From JALYUM01 sp036688685 (GTDB taxonomy: Bacteria > Pseudomonadota > Gammaproteobacteria > Burkholderiales > Burkholderiaceae_D): a stretch of 64,000 bases of DNA. Made by a program: the position numbers and the translations under genes. Within the stretch, counting starts at the first letter, position 1; each line of letters begins with the position of its first letter. Shown one piece after another: positions 16,575-25,474 of this stretch. Below the pieces are notes generated by a model. It saw nothing but the letters and a program-made list of their open reading frames with translations, did no database searches and had not been told where the DNA came from. The DNA is taken from the NCBI RefSeq assembly GCF_036688685.1, contig NZ_JAQQPS010000008.1, positions 1 to 64,000 on the forward strand. The letters run 5' to 3'.

Positions 16575-18404
16575 ATGCGTCGCCAAACCGAGTCTCCTCC
16601 GCCGCCATCTAGCGCGCCCCGCCACACCGATTGGGAGACACTCAAGACCCTGATTCCTTACCTGCTCGTCTACAAATGGCGCGTCGCCGCCGCCCTGGCG
16701 TGCCTGATCGGCGCCAAGCTGGCCAACGTGGGCGTGCCGCTGGTGATGAAAAAGCTCATCGACAGCCTGACGATCAACCCGGCCAGCCCGCAGGCCATGC
16801 TGGTGCTGCCGCTTGGCGCCCTGGTGGCGTATGGCGCGCTGCGTTTTTCCACCACGCTGTTTACCGAACTGCGCGAATTCCTGTTCGCGCGCGTGACCCA
16901 GCGCGCGGTACGGACGATCGCGCTGCGCGTGTTCCGCCACTTGCACGCCTTGTCGCTGCGGTTTCACCTGAACCGCCAGACCGGCGGCATGACGCGTGAT
17001 ATCGAACGCGGCACCCGCGGCGTCGGCGCGCTGATCTCGTACACGCTGTTTAATATTCTGCCGACGCTGGTCGAAATCACGCTGGTGCTGGGCTACCTGG
17101 TGCTGCACTACGATATCTGGTTCACCGCGATCACGGCCGTTGCGCTGGTCAGCTACATCATCTTCACGGTGGTGGTCACCAACTGGCGCACGCACTTCCG
17201 CCGCACCATGAACGACCTCGATTCGAAAGCCAACACGAAGGCGATCGATTCGCTGATCAATTACGAAACCGTCAAATACTTCGGCAATGAACACTACGAA
17301 GCGAACCGCTACGATCAGGGTTTGCAGAGCTACGAGAGCGCGGCCGTGCATTCGCAGACCTCGCTGTCGTTACTCAACAGCGGCCAGTCGCTGATTATCG
17401 CCGGCGCCGTTACATTGATCCTGTGGCGCGCGACGCTGGGCGTGATCGACGGCAGCATGACCCTTGGCGACCTGGTGCTGGTCAATGCCTTCATGATCCA
17501 GCTGTACATTCCGCTCAACTTCCTCGGCGTGATTTACCGCGAGATCAAGCAAAGCCTGGCCGACATGGAGCGCCTGTTCGCGCTGCTCGAAGAAAACCGC
17601 GAAGTGGCCGACGGCCCCTCCGCGGTCGAACTCGATACCACGGCCGGCGCCCAGGTTCGCTTCTCGCACGTCGAATTCAGCTACGAAGCCAAGCGCCAGA
17701 TCCTGTTCGATGTCGACTTCACGATTGCCGCCGGCACCACCACCGCCGTTGTCGGCCACAGCGGCTCGGGCAAGTCGACCTTGTCGCGCCTGCTGTTCCG
17801 CTTTTACGACGTGAATGCCGGCGCCATCACCATCGACGGCCACGACCTGCGCCGCGTGACGCAGGCGTCCCTGCGCGCCGCAATCGGCATCGTGCCGCAG
17901 GATACGGTGCTGTTCAACGACACCATCGAATACAACATCGCCTATGGCAAGCCGGGCGCCAGCCACGCCGACGTGGTGGCCGCCGCGCGTGCCGCCTCGA
18001 TCCATGACTTTATCGAGAGCTTGCCGGACGGTTATGCGACCATGGTCGGCGAGCGCGGCCTGAAACTGTCGGGGGGCGAGAAGCAGCGCGTGGCGATAGC
18101 GCGCACGCTGCTGAAGGATCCGGCGATTTTGATTTTCGACGAAGCGACGTCGGCCCTCGACTCGAAAGCCGAGCAGGCCATCCAGGGGCAGCTCAAAGAA
18201 ATCGCAAAGAACCGCACCACACTCGTCATCGCGCACCGCCTGTCGACGGTGGCCGACGCCGAGCAGATCCTGGTGCTGGACCACGGCCGCATCGTCGAAC
18301 GCGGGACCCACGGCGCGCTGCTGGCCCTGGATGGTTTGTACGCGCAAATGTGGCAGCGCCAGCAGGCGCGCCGGGAAGAACCTTTGGCAGTCGAACAAGA
18401 ATAA
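16575..18404 (+). CDS. Atm1/HMT1-type ABC exporter (fused permease and ATPase)
   Basis: 609 residues. Six hydrophobic segments in the first ~320 residues, with the NYETVKYFGNEHYE motif typical of Atm1/HMT1/ABCB7 proteins. The ATPase follows with GHSGSGKST (Walker A), LSGGEKQR (signature), ILIFDEATSALD (Walker B) and IAHRLST (H-loop). These exporters move glutathione-linked iron-sulfur or metal species. An in-frame ATG at 16524 would add 17 residues, but a TACAAT box at 16533-16538, like other -10 boxes in this window, lies inside that extension, so 16575 is preferred. Neither ATG has a strong ribosome site. Its stop overlaps the next start (TAATG). Confidence 0.88.
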   Translation: MRRQTESPPPPSSAPRHTDWETLKTLIPYLLVYKWRVAAALACLIGAKLANVGVPLVMKKLIDSLTINPASPQAMLVLPLGALVAYGALRFSTTLFTELREFLFARVTQRAVRTIALRVFRHLHALSLRFHLNRQTGGMTRDIERGTRGVGALISYTLFNILPTLVEITLVLGYLVLHYDIWFTAITAVALVSYIIFTVVVTNWRTHFRRTMNDLDSKANTKAIDSLINYETVKYFGNEHYEANRYDQGLQSYESAAVHSQTSLSLLNSGQSLIIAGAVTLILWRATLGVIDGSMTLGDLVLVNAFMIQLYIPLNFLGVIYREIKQSLADMERLFALLEENREVADGPSAVELDTTAGAQVRFSHVEFSYEAKRQILFDVDFTIAAGTTTAVVGHSGSGKSTLSRLLFRFYDVNAGAITIDGHDLRRVTQASLRAAIGIVPQDTVLFNDTIEYNIAYGKPGASHADVVAAARAASIHDFIESLPDGYATMVGERGLKLSGGEKQRVAIARTLLKDPAILIFDEATSALDSKAEQAIQGQLKEIAKNRTTLVIAHRLSTVADAEQILVLDHGRIVERGTHGALLALDGLYAQMWQRQQARREEPLAVEQE

Positions 18405-19279
18405 TGGAAGCCATGATGGAACAACAGATCGTCGAAATCCCTGCCGGCCAGGAAGGCGCGCGCAACGCCGAGTGGATCGCTGCGCTGGAGGCGGGCAAGG
18501 TGCTTTACCTGCCGCACGTCCCGTTCGTGTTTACGGAAGCGGAAAAGAAGTTGCTCACGCCCGACGTGCGCGACCCAAAGAGCCGCAACATCAGTTTTGG
18601 TGCGGACAACCGCCTCAAGGGCGGGGCCGGGGATGCCGCCACGCTGGCGCTGCTGGCCGCCATGATGGAACGCTACCGCACCCAGGCCGAAGCGCTGCTG
18701 GCGACCCTGGCGCCAAACTACAAGGCGGTGCTGGAGCGCGGCGCGATCAGTTATCGGCCGTCGGTGGTGGAGAACCGCGTGCAATCCTGGCGCGCCGACG
18801 ACAAGCGCATGCACGTCGATGCCTTCCCGTCGCGCCCTAACCACGGGCAGCGTCTGTTACGCGTTTTTTCAAACGTCAATCCGGCCGGCGTACCGCGCGT
18901 GTGGCGCGTCGGCCAGCCGTTCGAAGACGTGGCGCGCCACTTCCTGCCGCGCCTGAAACCGTATGCGGCGTGGCAGGCCAAAGTGATGCAGGCGCTCGGC
19001 ATCACCAAGTCGCTGCGCAGCGAATACGACCACCTGATGCTGCAGCTGCATGATGCGATGAAGTCGGACGAGGATTATCAGAAGAATGCGCCACAGGTGA
19101 CGTTCGGCTTTCCGCCGGGCTCGACCTGGGTGGTGTTTTCGGACCAGGCATCGCACGCGGCGATGTCGGGCCAGTTTATGATGGAGCATACGCTGCAGCT
19201 GGCGCCCTCGAAACAGTATCATCCCGAGGCCAGCCCGCTGGCGATTTTGACGCGCCTGCAAGGGCACGCACTGGTTTAG
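18404..19279 (+). CDS. kdoO: Kdo 3-hydroxylase (Fe(II)/2-oxoglutarate dioxygenase)
   Basis: About 291 residues of the Kdo_hydroxy family, which converts the outer Kdo sugar of LPS inner core to Ko. HVDAFPSRPNHGQRLLRVF near residues 137-155 holds the H-x-D iron ligands, and a distal His lies in MMEHTLQL before the C-terminus; arginines nearby would bind 2-oxoglutarate. The start is uncertain: ATG 18404 overlaps the ABC exporter stop (TAATG), but ATG 18416 has GGAAG at better spacing. Probably one transcript with the exporter. Its stop is interlocked with that of the convergent asparaginase. Confidence 0.87.
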   Translation: MEAMMEQQIVEIPAGQEGARNAEWIAALEAGKVLYLPHVPFVFTEAEKKLLTPDVRDPKSRNISFGADNRLKGGAGDAATLALLAAMMERYRTQAEALLATLAPNYKAVLERGAISYRPSVVENRVQSWRADDKRMHVDAFPSRPNHGQRLLRVFSNVNPAGVPRVWRVGQPFEDVARHFLPRLKPYAAWQAKVMQALGITKSLRSEYDHLMLQLHDAMKSDEDYQKNAPQVTFGFPPGSTWVVFSDQASHAAMSGQFMMEHTLQLAPSKQYHPEASPLAILTRLQGHALV

Positions 19280-20349
19280 TAGGTATAAAACATGCGCTGG
19301 ATCTCGCGCGTGCTGGTCGTTTTGGTCAGCGCCAGCATCAGCAGGATGCGCGCTTTTTGCGGGTTGAGCGTATCGGCTGCAACAAAGTCCAGCGCATCGT
19401 CGTTGGCTTCGCCGTTACGGGCCAGGATGCCCTGGCCGACGCGGCTGGCGCGTACGATGACAACGCCTTTTGCGCGCGCCGCCGTCAAGGCCGGCAGCAC
19501 TTTCGCGGCCAGCGAGCCGTCGCCCACGCCCGCATGGATGACGCCTTTCGCACCCGCGGCCACCAGCGCATTGACCACCACCGGGCCGACGTTGGCGTAG
19601 CCGTAGGCGATGTCCACTTGCGGCAGTGAAGTCAACGCGCCGATATCGAATTCGGTTTCAAGCGTGTGCTTGCGGATCGTCTGGTGATAGAAGAATGCGC
19701 GGTTGCCCTGGAAGTAGCCGAGCATGCCCAGTTCGGTCGTCTTGAACGCGTCCGGCGTCGAGGTATTCGTTTTGCTTACATCGCGCGCAGCGTGGATCTG
19801 GTCGCCCATCGCCACCAGCACGCCTTTGCCCACCGCTTCAGGGCTGCCAGCCAGGATCACTGCGTTGTACAGGTTGATCGGGCCATCGGCCGACAGGGCC
19901 GTCGACGGGCGCATGGCGCCGACCAGCACCACCGGCTTGCGGCTTTTGACGACCAGGTTCAGGAAGTAGGCGGTTTCTTCGAGGGTATCGGTGCCGTGGG
20001 TGATGACGATGCCGTCGACATTGTCCTGGGCCAGCAGCACATTGACGCGCTTGCCCAGGGTAAGCCAGTGTTCGTTGCCCATGTTCTCGCTGGCGATCTG
20101 GAAAACCTGCTCGCCGGTGACGTTGGCGACCTTGGCCAGTTCGGGGACGGCGCGGATCAATGTTTGCACGCCGATGGTGGCGGCGGTGTAGCCGACCGTG
20201 GTGGTGCTGGTGCTGCCGGTGCCGGCGATGGTGCCGCCGGTGGCCAGGATGGTGACGTTCGGGAGTTTGGCGGTTTGCGCCTGCGCGGACAGGGTGAGCA
20301 GCAGGATGCTGGCGAACAGCAGGTTGATGCAGCGTGACGGTGAAATCAT
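19276..20349 (-). CDS. ansB: Type II (periplasmic) L-asparaginase
   Basis: 357 residues. A signal peptide ends near LSAQAQT. ATGGTIAGTGSTS carries the first catalytic Thr and THGTDTLEETAYFL the second Thr-Asp pair; the Lys/Arg loop is GAMRPSTALSADGP. It hydrolyses asparagine to aspartate and ammonia outside the inner membrane. ATG at 20349 has AGGAAAA in front; a long open frame running further upstream is not coding. The neighbouring symporter gene on the same strand could import the aspartate made (inference), although a terminator lies between the two genes. Confidence 0.92.
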   Translation of the reverse strand: MISPSRCINLLFASILLLTLSAQAQTAKLPNVTILATGGTIAGTGSTSTTTVGYTAATIGVQTLIRAVPELAKVANVTGEQVFQIASENMGNEHWLTLGKRVNVLLAQDNVDGIVITHGTDTLEETAYFLNLVVKSRKPVVLVGAMRPSTALSADGPINLYNAVILAGSPEAVGKGVLVAMGDQIHAARDVSKTNTSTPDAFKTTELGMLGYFQGNRAFFYHQTIRKHTLETEFDIGALTSLPQVDIAYGYANVGPVVVNALVAAGAKGVIHAGVGDGSLAAKVLPALTAARAKGVVIVRASRVGQGILARNGEANDDALDFVAADTLNPQKARILLMLALTKTTSTREIQRMFYTY

Positions 20350-20363
20350 GGGGTTTTCCTTGT

Positions 20364-20398
20364 AAAAAAAAGGCTTTCCGCGATCAGGAAAGCCTTTG
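20364..20398 (-). terminator. Intrinsic terminator of the symporter gene
   Basis: On the minus strand AAGGCTTTCC, an eight-base loop, GGAAAGCCTT, then a run of T. It lies just past the symporter stop (20424) and just in front of the asparaginase start (20349), so asparaginase probably relies on read-through or a promoter in the little space left. Confidence 0.88.
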
Positions 20399-20423
20399 AG
20401 TGTGATGATGGCGTGCGGGCGTA

Positions 20424-21695
20424 TCAGGCCAGCGGCGCCTTCGCAACATCGGCCGATGGGTTCATTGGCGCCTGCAAGTCGCCTTCCCACTTGGCCACGA
20501 CCGCGGTCGCGATGCCGTTGCCGATGACGTTGGTCGCCGAGCGGCCCATGTCGAGGAAGTGGTCGATCCCGATCAGCAGCAGCAAGCCTGCTTCCGGAAT
20601 GTTGAACTGGCTGAGCGTCGCGGCGATCACGACGAGCGAGGCGCGCGGCACGCCGGCGATGCCTTTCGAGGTGACCATCAGCACCAGCATCATGGTGATC
20701 TGCGTCCCCAGCGTCATTTCGATGCCATACGCCTGCGCGATGAACACGGTGGCGAACGTGCAGTACATCATCGAGCCGTCGAGATTGAACGAGTAACCGA
20801 TCGGCAGCACGAATGACGCCAAACGGTTGCGCACACCGAAGCGCTCCAGGCCTTCCAGGGTTTTCGGGAAGGCCGCTTCCGACGAGGCGGTAGAAAACGC
20901 CAGCAGCGTCGGTTCCTTCAACTCGCCAATCAGGCGCAGGACGCGCGGACCGAGGAACAGGCCGCCGATGAGGATCAGCATGATCCACAGCAGCGCGATG
21001 CCGATGTAGAACTCGCCCATGAACACGCCGTAGGTCGAGAGTACCTTGATGCCGCTGGTGGCCACGATGCCGGTAACGGCCGCGAACACGGCGATCGGCG
21101 CGAAGTTCATCACATAGCCGGTCACCTTCAGCATGACGTGGGCGACGCCGTCGATCACGTCGATCATCGGATCGGCGCGTTTGCCGACGGCGGCTGCGCC
21201 AATACCGAAAAACACCGAGAACACCACGATTTGCAGGATCTCGTTCTTGGCCATGCCGTCGACGATCGAGGTTGGCACCAGGTGCGAGATGAAGTCTTTC
21301 ATCGTCAGGCCAGCGGCCGTCACGCCCGACGATGCACCCACAGGCGGCAGCGAGCCGGCCAGCGCCAGTGCATCGCCAGGGCGGAACAGATTGACCAGGA
21401 CCAGGCCCAGGCTCAGCGACAGGATGGACGCGAGAATGAACCAGGCCAGCGCCTTGACGCCGATCCGGCCCACTTCTTTCGCATCGCCCATGCGGGCAAT
21501 GCCGACCACCAGCGTGGCAAAGACCAGGGGCGCGATGATCATTTTGATCAGGCGCAGGAACAGCCCGCTCACCAGCGACAGTTTGTCGGCGAATGCCTTC
21601 GGATCGGCCAGGTTCAGGTTGGCGAAGTAGCCGACCACGATCCCCAGCACCAGGCCGACGATAATGTAGAGGGTCAGGCGATTGCGTTTATTCAT
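20424..21695 (-). CDS. Dicarboxylate/amino acid:cation symporter (DAACS family)
   Basis: 423 residues with eight or more hydrophobic segments. STASSEAAFPKTLE is the serine-rich re-entrant loop 1; GYSFNLDGSMMY and the conserved GRSATNVIGNGIA near the C-terminus are the substrate and cation-binding motifs. The ASSEA form resembles GltP-type glutamate/aspartate carriers more than DctA, but C4-dicarboxylates cannot be excluded. ATG at 21695 has AGGAAGC in front. It is upstream of the periplasmic asparaginase on the same strand and divergent from an amino-acid ABC ATPase, which suits an aspartate uptake role. Confidence 0.88.
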   Translation of the reverse strand: MNKRNRLTLYIIVGLVLGIVVGYFANLNLADPKAFADKLSLVSGLFLRLIKMIIAPLVFATLVVGIARMGDAKEVGRIGVKALAWFILASILSLSLGLVLVNLFRPGDALALAGSLPPVGASSGVTAAGLTMKDFISHLVPTSIVDGMAKNEILQIVVFSVFFGIGAAAVGKRADPMIDVIDGVAHVMLKVTGYVMNFAPIAVFAAVTGIVATSGIKVLSTYGVFMGEFYIGIALLWIMLILIGGLFLGPRVLRLIGELKEPTLLAFSTASSEAAFPKTLEGLERFGVRNRLASFVLPIGYSFNLDGSMMYCTFATVFIAQAYGIEMTLGTQITMMLVLMVTSKGIAGVPRASLVVIAATLSQFNIPEAGLLLLIGIDHFLDMGRSATNVIGNGIATAVVAKWEGDLQAPMNPSADVAKAPLA

Positions 21696-21836
21696 GTGCT
21701 GCTTCCTGTGGTGGGGCGAATGCTGTGGATCGCGGCTGGCGCCGGAACGAATGCTGATGGGATTGACAAGATTCAAAGTATCCTAGGCGGGGCAGGTGCT
21801 GTCAAGCGCGTGCCGGCCTGCCGCAGCCGGACGCGT

Positions 21837-21842
21837 TATAGT
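21837..21842 (+). promoter_or_regulatory. Candidate -10 box for a leaderless transcript
   Basis: TATAGT lies 6 bases before the ATG at 21849, so transcription would begin at or next to the start codon. No ribosome binding site is visible in front of the ATG. No good -35 is seen at 16-18 bases. Confidence 0.35.
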
Positions 21843-21848
21843 GACAAC

Positions 21849-22574
21849 ATGATACAACTCGACAATGTCAGCAAATGGTATGGCGCCTTTCAGGTGCTCG
21901 ACGACTGCAGCGCTACGGTCGCACGCGGGGACGTGGTGGTGGTCTGCGGCCCTTCCGGGTCGGGCAAATCGACGCTGATCAAGACCGTCAACGGCCTCGA
22001 ACCGGTCCAGCAGGGCGTGATCCGCGTCGACGGCATCCAGGTCAACCACCCGGCCACCGATCTGCCGGCCCTGCGCGCCCGCATTGGCATGGTGTTCCAG
22101 AATTTCGAACTGTTCCCGCACCTGTCCGTGCGCACCAACCTGGCGCTGGCCCAGGTCAAGGTGTTAAAACGCAGCGCCGACGAGGCCAACGCCCGCAGCC
22201 TGAAGCTGCTCGAACGCGTCGGCCTGCTGGCCCAGGCCGACAAATTCCCGCGCCAGCTCTCCGGCGGCCAGCAGCAGCGCGTGGCCATCGCGCGCGCGCT
22301 GGCGATGGACCCGATTGCCATGTTGTTCGACGAGCCCACGTCCGCGCTCGACCCGGAGATGGTCAGCGAAGTGCTGGACGTGATGACCAGCCTGGCGCAG
22401 GACGGCATGACCATGATGGTGGTGACCCACGAAATGGGCTTTGCCCGCAAGGTGGCCGACCGCATCATCTTCATGGACCAGGGCCGGATCGTCGAGGACG
22501 CCCCGCAGGCGCAATTTTTCGACGCGCCGGCGTCGGAACGGGCGCGCGAATTCCTGGCCAGGATCCTTCACTGA
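21849..22574 (+). CDS. Amino acid ABC transporter ATPase (GltL/GlnQ type), orphan
   Basis: 241 residues. GPSGSGKST (Walker A), QNFELFPHLSVRTN (Q-loop), LSGGQQQRVAIARA (signature), MLFDEPTSALDPEMV (Walker B) and VVTHEMGFARKVADR (H-loop) are the polar amino-acid uptake family pattern. Such ATPases work with a permease pair and a periplasmic binding protein, none of which is next to it: its neighbours are a divergent symporter and pyrC. It may serve permeases coded elsewhere. The start has a -10-like box only 6 bases upstream and no ribosome site. Confidence 0.9.
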   Translation: MIQLDNVSKWYGAFQVLDDCSATVARGDVVVVCGPSGSGKSTLIKTVNGLEPVQQGVIRVDGIQVNHPATDLPALRARIGMVFQNFELFPHLSVRTNLALAQVKVLKRSADEANARSLKLLERVGLLAQADKFPRQLSGGQQQRVAIARALAMDPIAMLFDEPTSALDPEMVSEVLDVMTSLAQDGMTMMVVTHEMGFARKVADRIIFMDQGRIVEDAPQAQFFDAPASERAREFLARILH

Positions 22575-22628
22575 ATTCTTCACTGGTAAACTAGGTAAAA
22601 TGGCGGCTCGCGCAATCCGAGAGCTGCC

Positions 22629-23678
22629 ATGTCCATCATCGATACCCCATCTTCCATCACCATCACCCGTCCCGACGACTGGCATTTGCACCTGCGCGAC
22701 GGCGCGGCGCTGGCCAGCGTGCTGCCGCACAGCGCGCGCCAGTTCGCGCGCGCGATCGTCATGCCGAATCTGAAACCGCCGGTCACCACGACCGCGCTGG
22801 CCGCCGCTTACCGCGCCCGCATCGTCGCTGCGCTGCCGACCGGTATGTCGTTCGAGCCGCTGATGACGCTGTACCTGACTGACAATACCGATCCGGACGA
22901 AATCCTGCGCGCCAAAGACAGCGGCTTTATCCACGCCGTTAAACTGTACCCGGCCGGCGCCACCACCAACTCCGACTTCGGCGTGACCGACCTGCGCAAG
23001 TGCTACAAGGTGCTCGAAGCCATGCAGGAAGTGGGCATGCCGCTGCTGGTGCACGGCGAAGTGACCGACCAGGACATCGACCTGTTCGACCGCGAAGCCG
23101 TGTTCATCGAGCGCGTGATGCGCCCGCTGCGCAGTGACCTGCCGGCGCTGCCGATCGTGTTCGAGCACATCACCACGCGCGACGCTGCCCAGTACGTGGC
23201 CGAAGCGGACGGCCCGATCGCCGCCACCATCACCGCGCACCACCTGCTCTACAACCGCAACGAGATCTTCAAGGGCGGCATCAACCCCCATTACTACTGC
23301 CTGCCCGTGCTGAAGCGCGAAGAACACCGACTGGCGCTGGTGACTGCCGCCACCTCCGGCGACGAGCGCTTCTTCCTCGGCACCGACTCGGCCCCGCACG
23401 CCATCGGCGCCAAGGAAGCGGCCTGTGGTTGCGCCGGCTGCTACACGGCCCTGCACGCGATGGAAATGTACGCCGAAGCGTTCGAACAGGCCGGTGCGCT
23501 CGATCAGCTCGAAGCCTTCGCCAGTTTCAACGGGCCGGCGTTCTACAACCTGCCACGCAATGAAGGCACGATCACGCTCAAGCGCGAAAGCTGGACCTTG
23601 CCGGCATTGGTCCCAATGGGTGACACGCAGCTGGTACCGCTGAACGGCGGCCAGCAAATCAACTGGAAGATGATTTAA
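22629..23678 (+). CDS. pyrC: Dihydroorotase
   Basis: 349 residues, full length for the class II enzyme. WHLHLRD (zinc ligands His19 and His21), AVKLYPAG with Lys105 as the carbamylated bridging residue, and GTDSAPH near residue 255 with the catalytic Asp. It closes carbamoyl-aspartate to dihydroorotate in pyrimidine synthesis, in the cytoplasm. A GGTAAAAT -10-like box lies about 40 bases upstream. It heads a tight row with the DUF3025 gene (4-base gap) and the Gfo/Idh/MocA gene. Confidence 0.96.
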   Translation: MSIIDTPSSITITRPDDWHLHLRDGAALASVLPHSARQFARAIVMPNLKPPVTTTALAAAYRARIVAALPTGMSFEPLMTLYLTDNTDPDEILRAKDSGFIHAVKLYPAGATTNSDFGVTDLRKCYKVLEAMQEVGMPLLVHGEVTDQDIDLFDREAVFIERVMRPLRSDLPALPIVFEHITTRDAAQYVAEADGPIAATITAHHLLYNRNEIFKGGINPHYYCLPVLKREEHRLALVTAATSGDERFFLGTDSAPHAIGAKEAACGCAGCYTALHAMEMYAEAFEQAGALDQLEAFASFNGPAFYNLPRNEGTITLKRESWTLPALVPMGDTQLVPLNGGQQINWKMI

Positions 23679-23682
23679 AACC

Positions 23683-24477
23683 GTGACGCTGCCGCCCATC
23701 GACTGGCAGCAACCGTGGTACGACGCGGTGCGGCCAGCTTATGCGCGCTTGCCACAACACGATGACAACTTCATCGATGCGTTCAACACCGGGCTGGCCG
23801 ACTTGCGCAATGCACGCGGCCAGCCGATCCGCTTCGTGCCGCAGGCCAGCCTGCCGGAAGGGCAGGCGTACGAGGAATTCATCGGCGCCACCGGCCAGGT
23901 GCCAACCCGCGCCAACCTGCACGATTACTTCAATGGCCTCGTGTGGCAAACCTTCCCGCTGATCAAACGCCAGTTGAACGCCCTGCAGGCGGCGCAGATT
24001 GCGGCGGCGGGCGTTGGCAAATCACGCGGCGCCGCGCGTGACGGCGCCACCATTTTCGACGAGAACGCCGCGCTGCTGCTGGTCGTCGACGACGCCGCCG
24101 GCAGGGCGCTGGTGGACGATTTGCACGAACACCGCTGGCACGCGGCGCTGTACGAACGGCGCGCCCTGTTCGGCCGACAGGCCGAGGTCTGGCTGTTCGG
24201 CCACGCGCTGATGGAAAAACTGGTGGCGCCACGCCTGGCCATGACGGCGCACACCCGCGTGGTATTTGCCGACCCTGCATTTTTTACGATGCCGTTCGAC
24301 GCGCGCCGCGCCTGGATCGACCGCCACGTGGCCGCAGCACTCACGACTGACATTCTCACCACAGCCAGTTTCACGCCGCTGCAAGTGCTCGGCGTGCCCG
24401 GCTGGTGGCCGCAGCAGGATGCGGCCTTTTATGCCAACACCGCGGTTTTCCGTCCGAAGCGACTTCCAAAGGAGTGA
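23683..24477 (+). CDS. DUF3025 domain protein
   Basis: 264 residues, matching the DUF3025 family of unknown function common in beta- and gammaproteobacteria. Typical features are LHDYFNGLVWQTFP near residue 90 and PWWPQ-like GVPGWWPQQDAAFY near the end, with FRPKR at the C-terminus. No signal or membrane span. Starts with GTG 4 bases after pyrC and ends one base before the next ATG, so it is part of the pyrC unit. Its role there is not known. Confidence 0.8.
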   Translation: MTLPPIDWQQPWYDAVRPAYARLPQHDDNFIDAFNTGLADLRNARGQPIRFVPQASLPEGQAYEEFIGATGQVPTRANLHDYFNGLVWQTFPLIKRQLNALQAAQIAAAGVGKSRGAARDGATIFDENAALLLVVDDAAGRALVDDLHEHRWHAALYERRALFGRQAEVWLFGHALMEKLVAPRLAMTAHTRVVFADPAFFTMPFDARRAWIDRHVAAALTTDILTTASFTPLQVLGVPGWWPQQDAAFYANTAVFRPKRLPKE

Positions 24478-24478
24478 T

Positions 24479-25474
24479 ATGAATACGACACGTTGGGGCA
24501 TCATTGGTACCGGCAAAATTGCCAAAGAATTTGCGGCAGCGCTGCGCGACACCCCGGGCGCGATTCTGGCCGGCGTGGCCTCGCGCAGCATCGACAGCGC
24601 CGACACATTCGCGCGCGAGCAGGGCATGGCCACGGCCTACGGCAGCTACCAGGCCCTGGTCGATGCGCCGGACATCGACCTGGTCTACATCGCCACCCCG
24701 CACACCGAACATGCCGCCAATGCCTTGCTGGCGCTGGAGGCCGGCAAGGGCGTGCTATGCGAAAAGCCGTTCACGATGAACCGGGCGCAGGCCGAACAGG
24801 TGGTGGCGCTGGCGCGGGCAAAAAACCTGTTCCTGATGGAGGCGATGTGGACGCGCTTCATGCCGGCGCTGGCGGAGGTGCAGCGCATCATCGCCAGCGG
24901 CGAAATCGGCACCGTCAACCAGGTCACGGCCGATTTTGGCTTTACGGCCAATGCTGGCCCCGAACATCGCCTGTTCAACCGCGCCCTGGGCGGCGGTGCG
25001 TTGCTCGACCTGGGGATCTATCCGCTGTCGATTGCCGCGGCCTTGCTCGGACCTGTCGTCGCAGTGAAAGCGCAGGCCGAGATCGGTCCGACCGGCGTCG
25101 ACCTGAATACGGCCTTCACGCTGCGCCATGCAGGCGGTGGCGTGTCGGCGTGCGCCTGCTCGGTGACGACGCATACCCCGGTGGAATTGACCGTCGCCGG
25201 TCCGGGTGGCTACATCCGCATGAATACGCGCTTTCACCAGGCCCGGACGATCACGGTGACGCGCGCCGATGGCGTGGCACGCACCATCGCCACGCCCGTC
25301 CTTGGCAACGGCTACGTTCACGAAATCATCGAAGCGCAGCGCTGCTGGCAGGCCGGCCTGATCGAAAGCCCGGTAATGACGCACGCCGAGACGCTGGCGC
25401 TGATGGGCGTGATGGACGACATCCGCGCCCAGGTGGGCTTGCGTTACGAGGCCGACGACACCTTGGCGGACTGA
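24479..25474 (+). CDS. Gfo/Idh/MocA family NAD(P)-dependent oxidoreductase
   Basis: 331 residues. WGIIGTGKIAKEF is the N-terminal Rossmann motif and CEKPFTMN the EKP motif with the catalytic Lys; the second half is the alpha/beta substrate domain with GGGALLDLGIYPLS. It resembles dihydrodiol/sugar dehydrogenases; the substrate is unknown. AAAGGAG precedes the ATG at ideal spacing. It is the third gene of the pyrC unit. Its last 31 bases overlap the convergent TPR gene. Confidence 0.88.
   Translation: MNTTRWGIIGTGKIAKEFAAALRDTPGAILAGVASRSIDSADTFAREQGMATAYGSYQALVDAPDIDLVYIATPHTEHAANALLALEAGKGVLCEKPFTMNRAQAEQVVALARAKNLFLMEAMWTRFMPALAEVQRIIASGEIGTVNQVTADFGFTANAGPEHRLFNRALGGGALLDLGIYPLSIAAALLGPVVAVKAQAEIGPTGVDLNTAFTLRHAGGGVSACACSVTTHTPVELTVAGPGGYIRMNTRFHQARTITVTRADGVARTIATPVLGNGYVHEIIEAQRCWQAGLIESPVMTHAETLALMGVMDDIRAQVGLRYEADDTLAD

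Noticed and set aside
20350..20988. In-frame extension of the asparaginase gene to give a 570-residue protein
   Set aside because: The extension lies antisense-frame within the symporter gene, has low protein-like character and crosses a terminator; a proper signal peptide and ribosome site mark the start at 20349.
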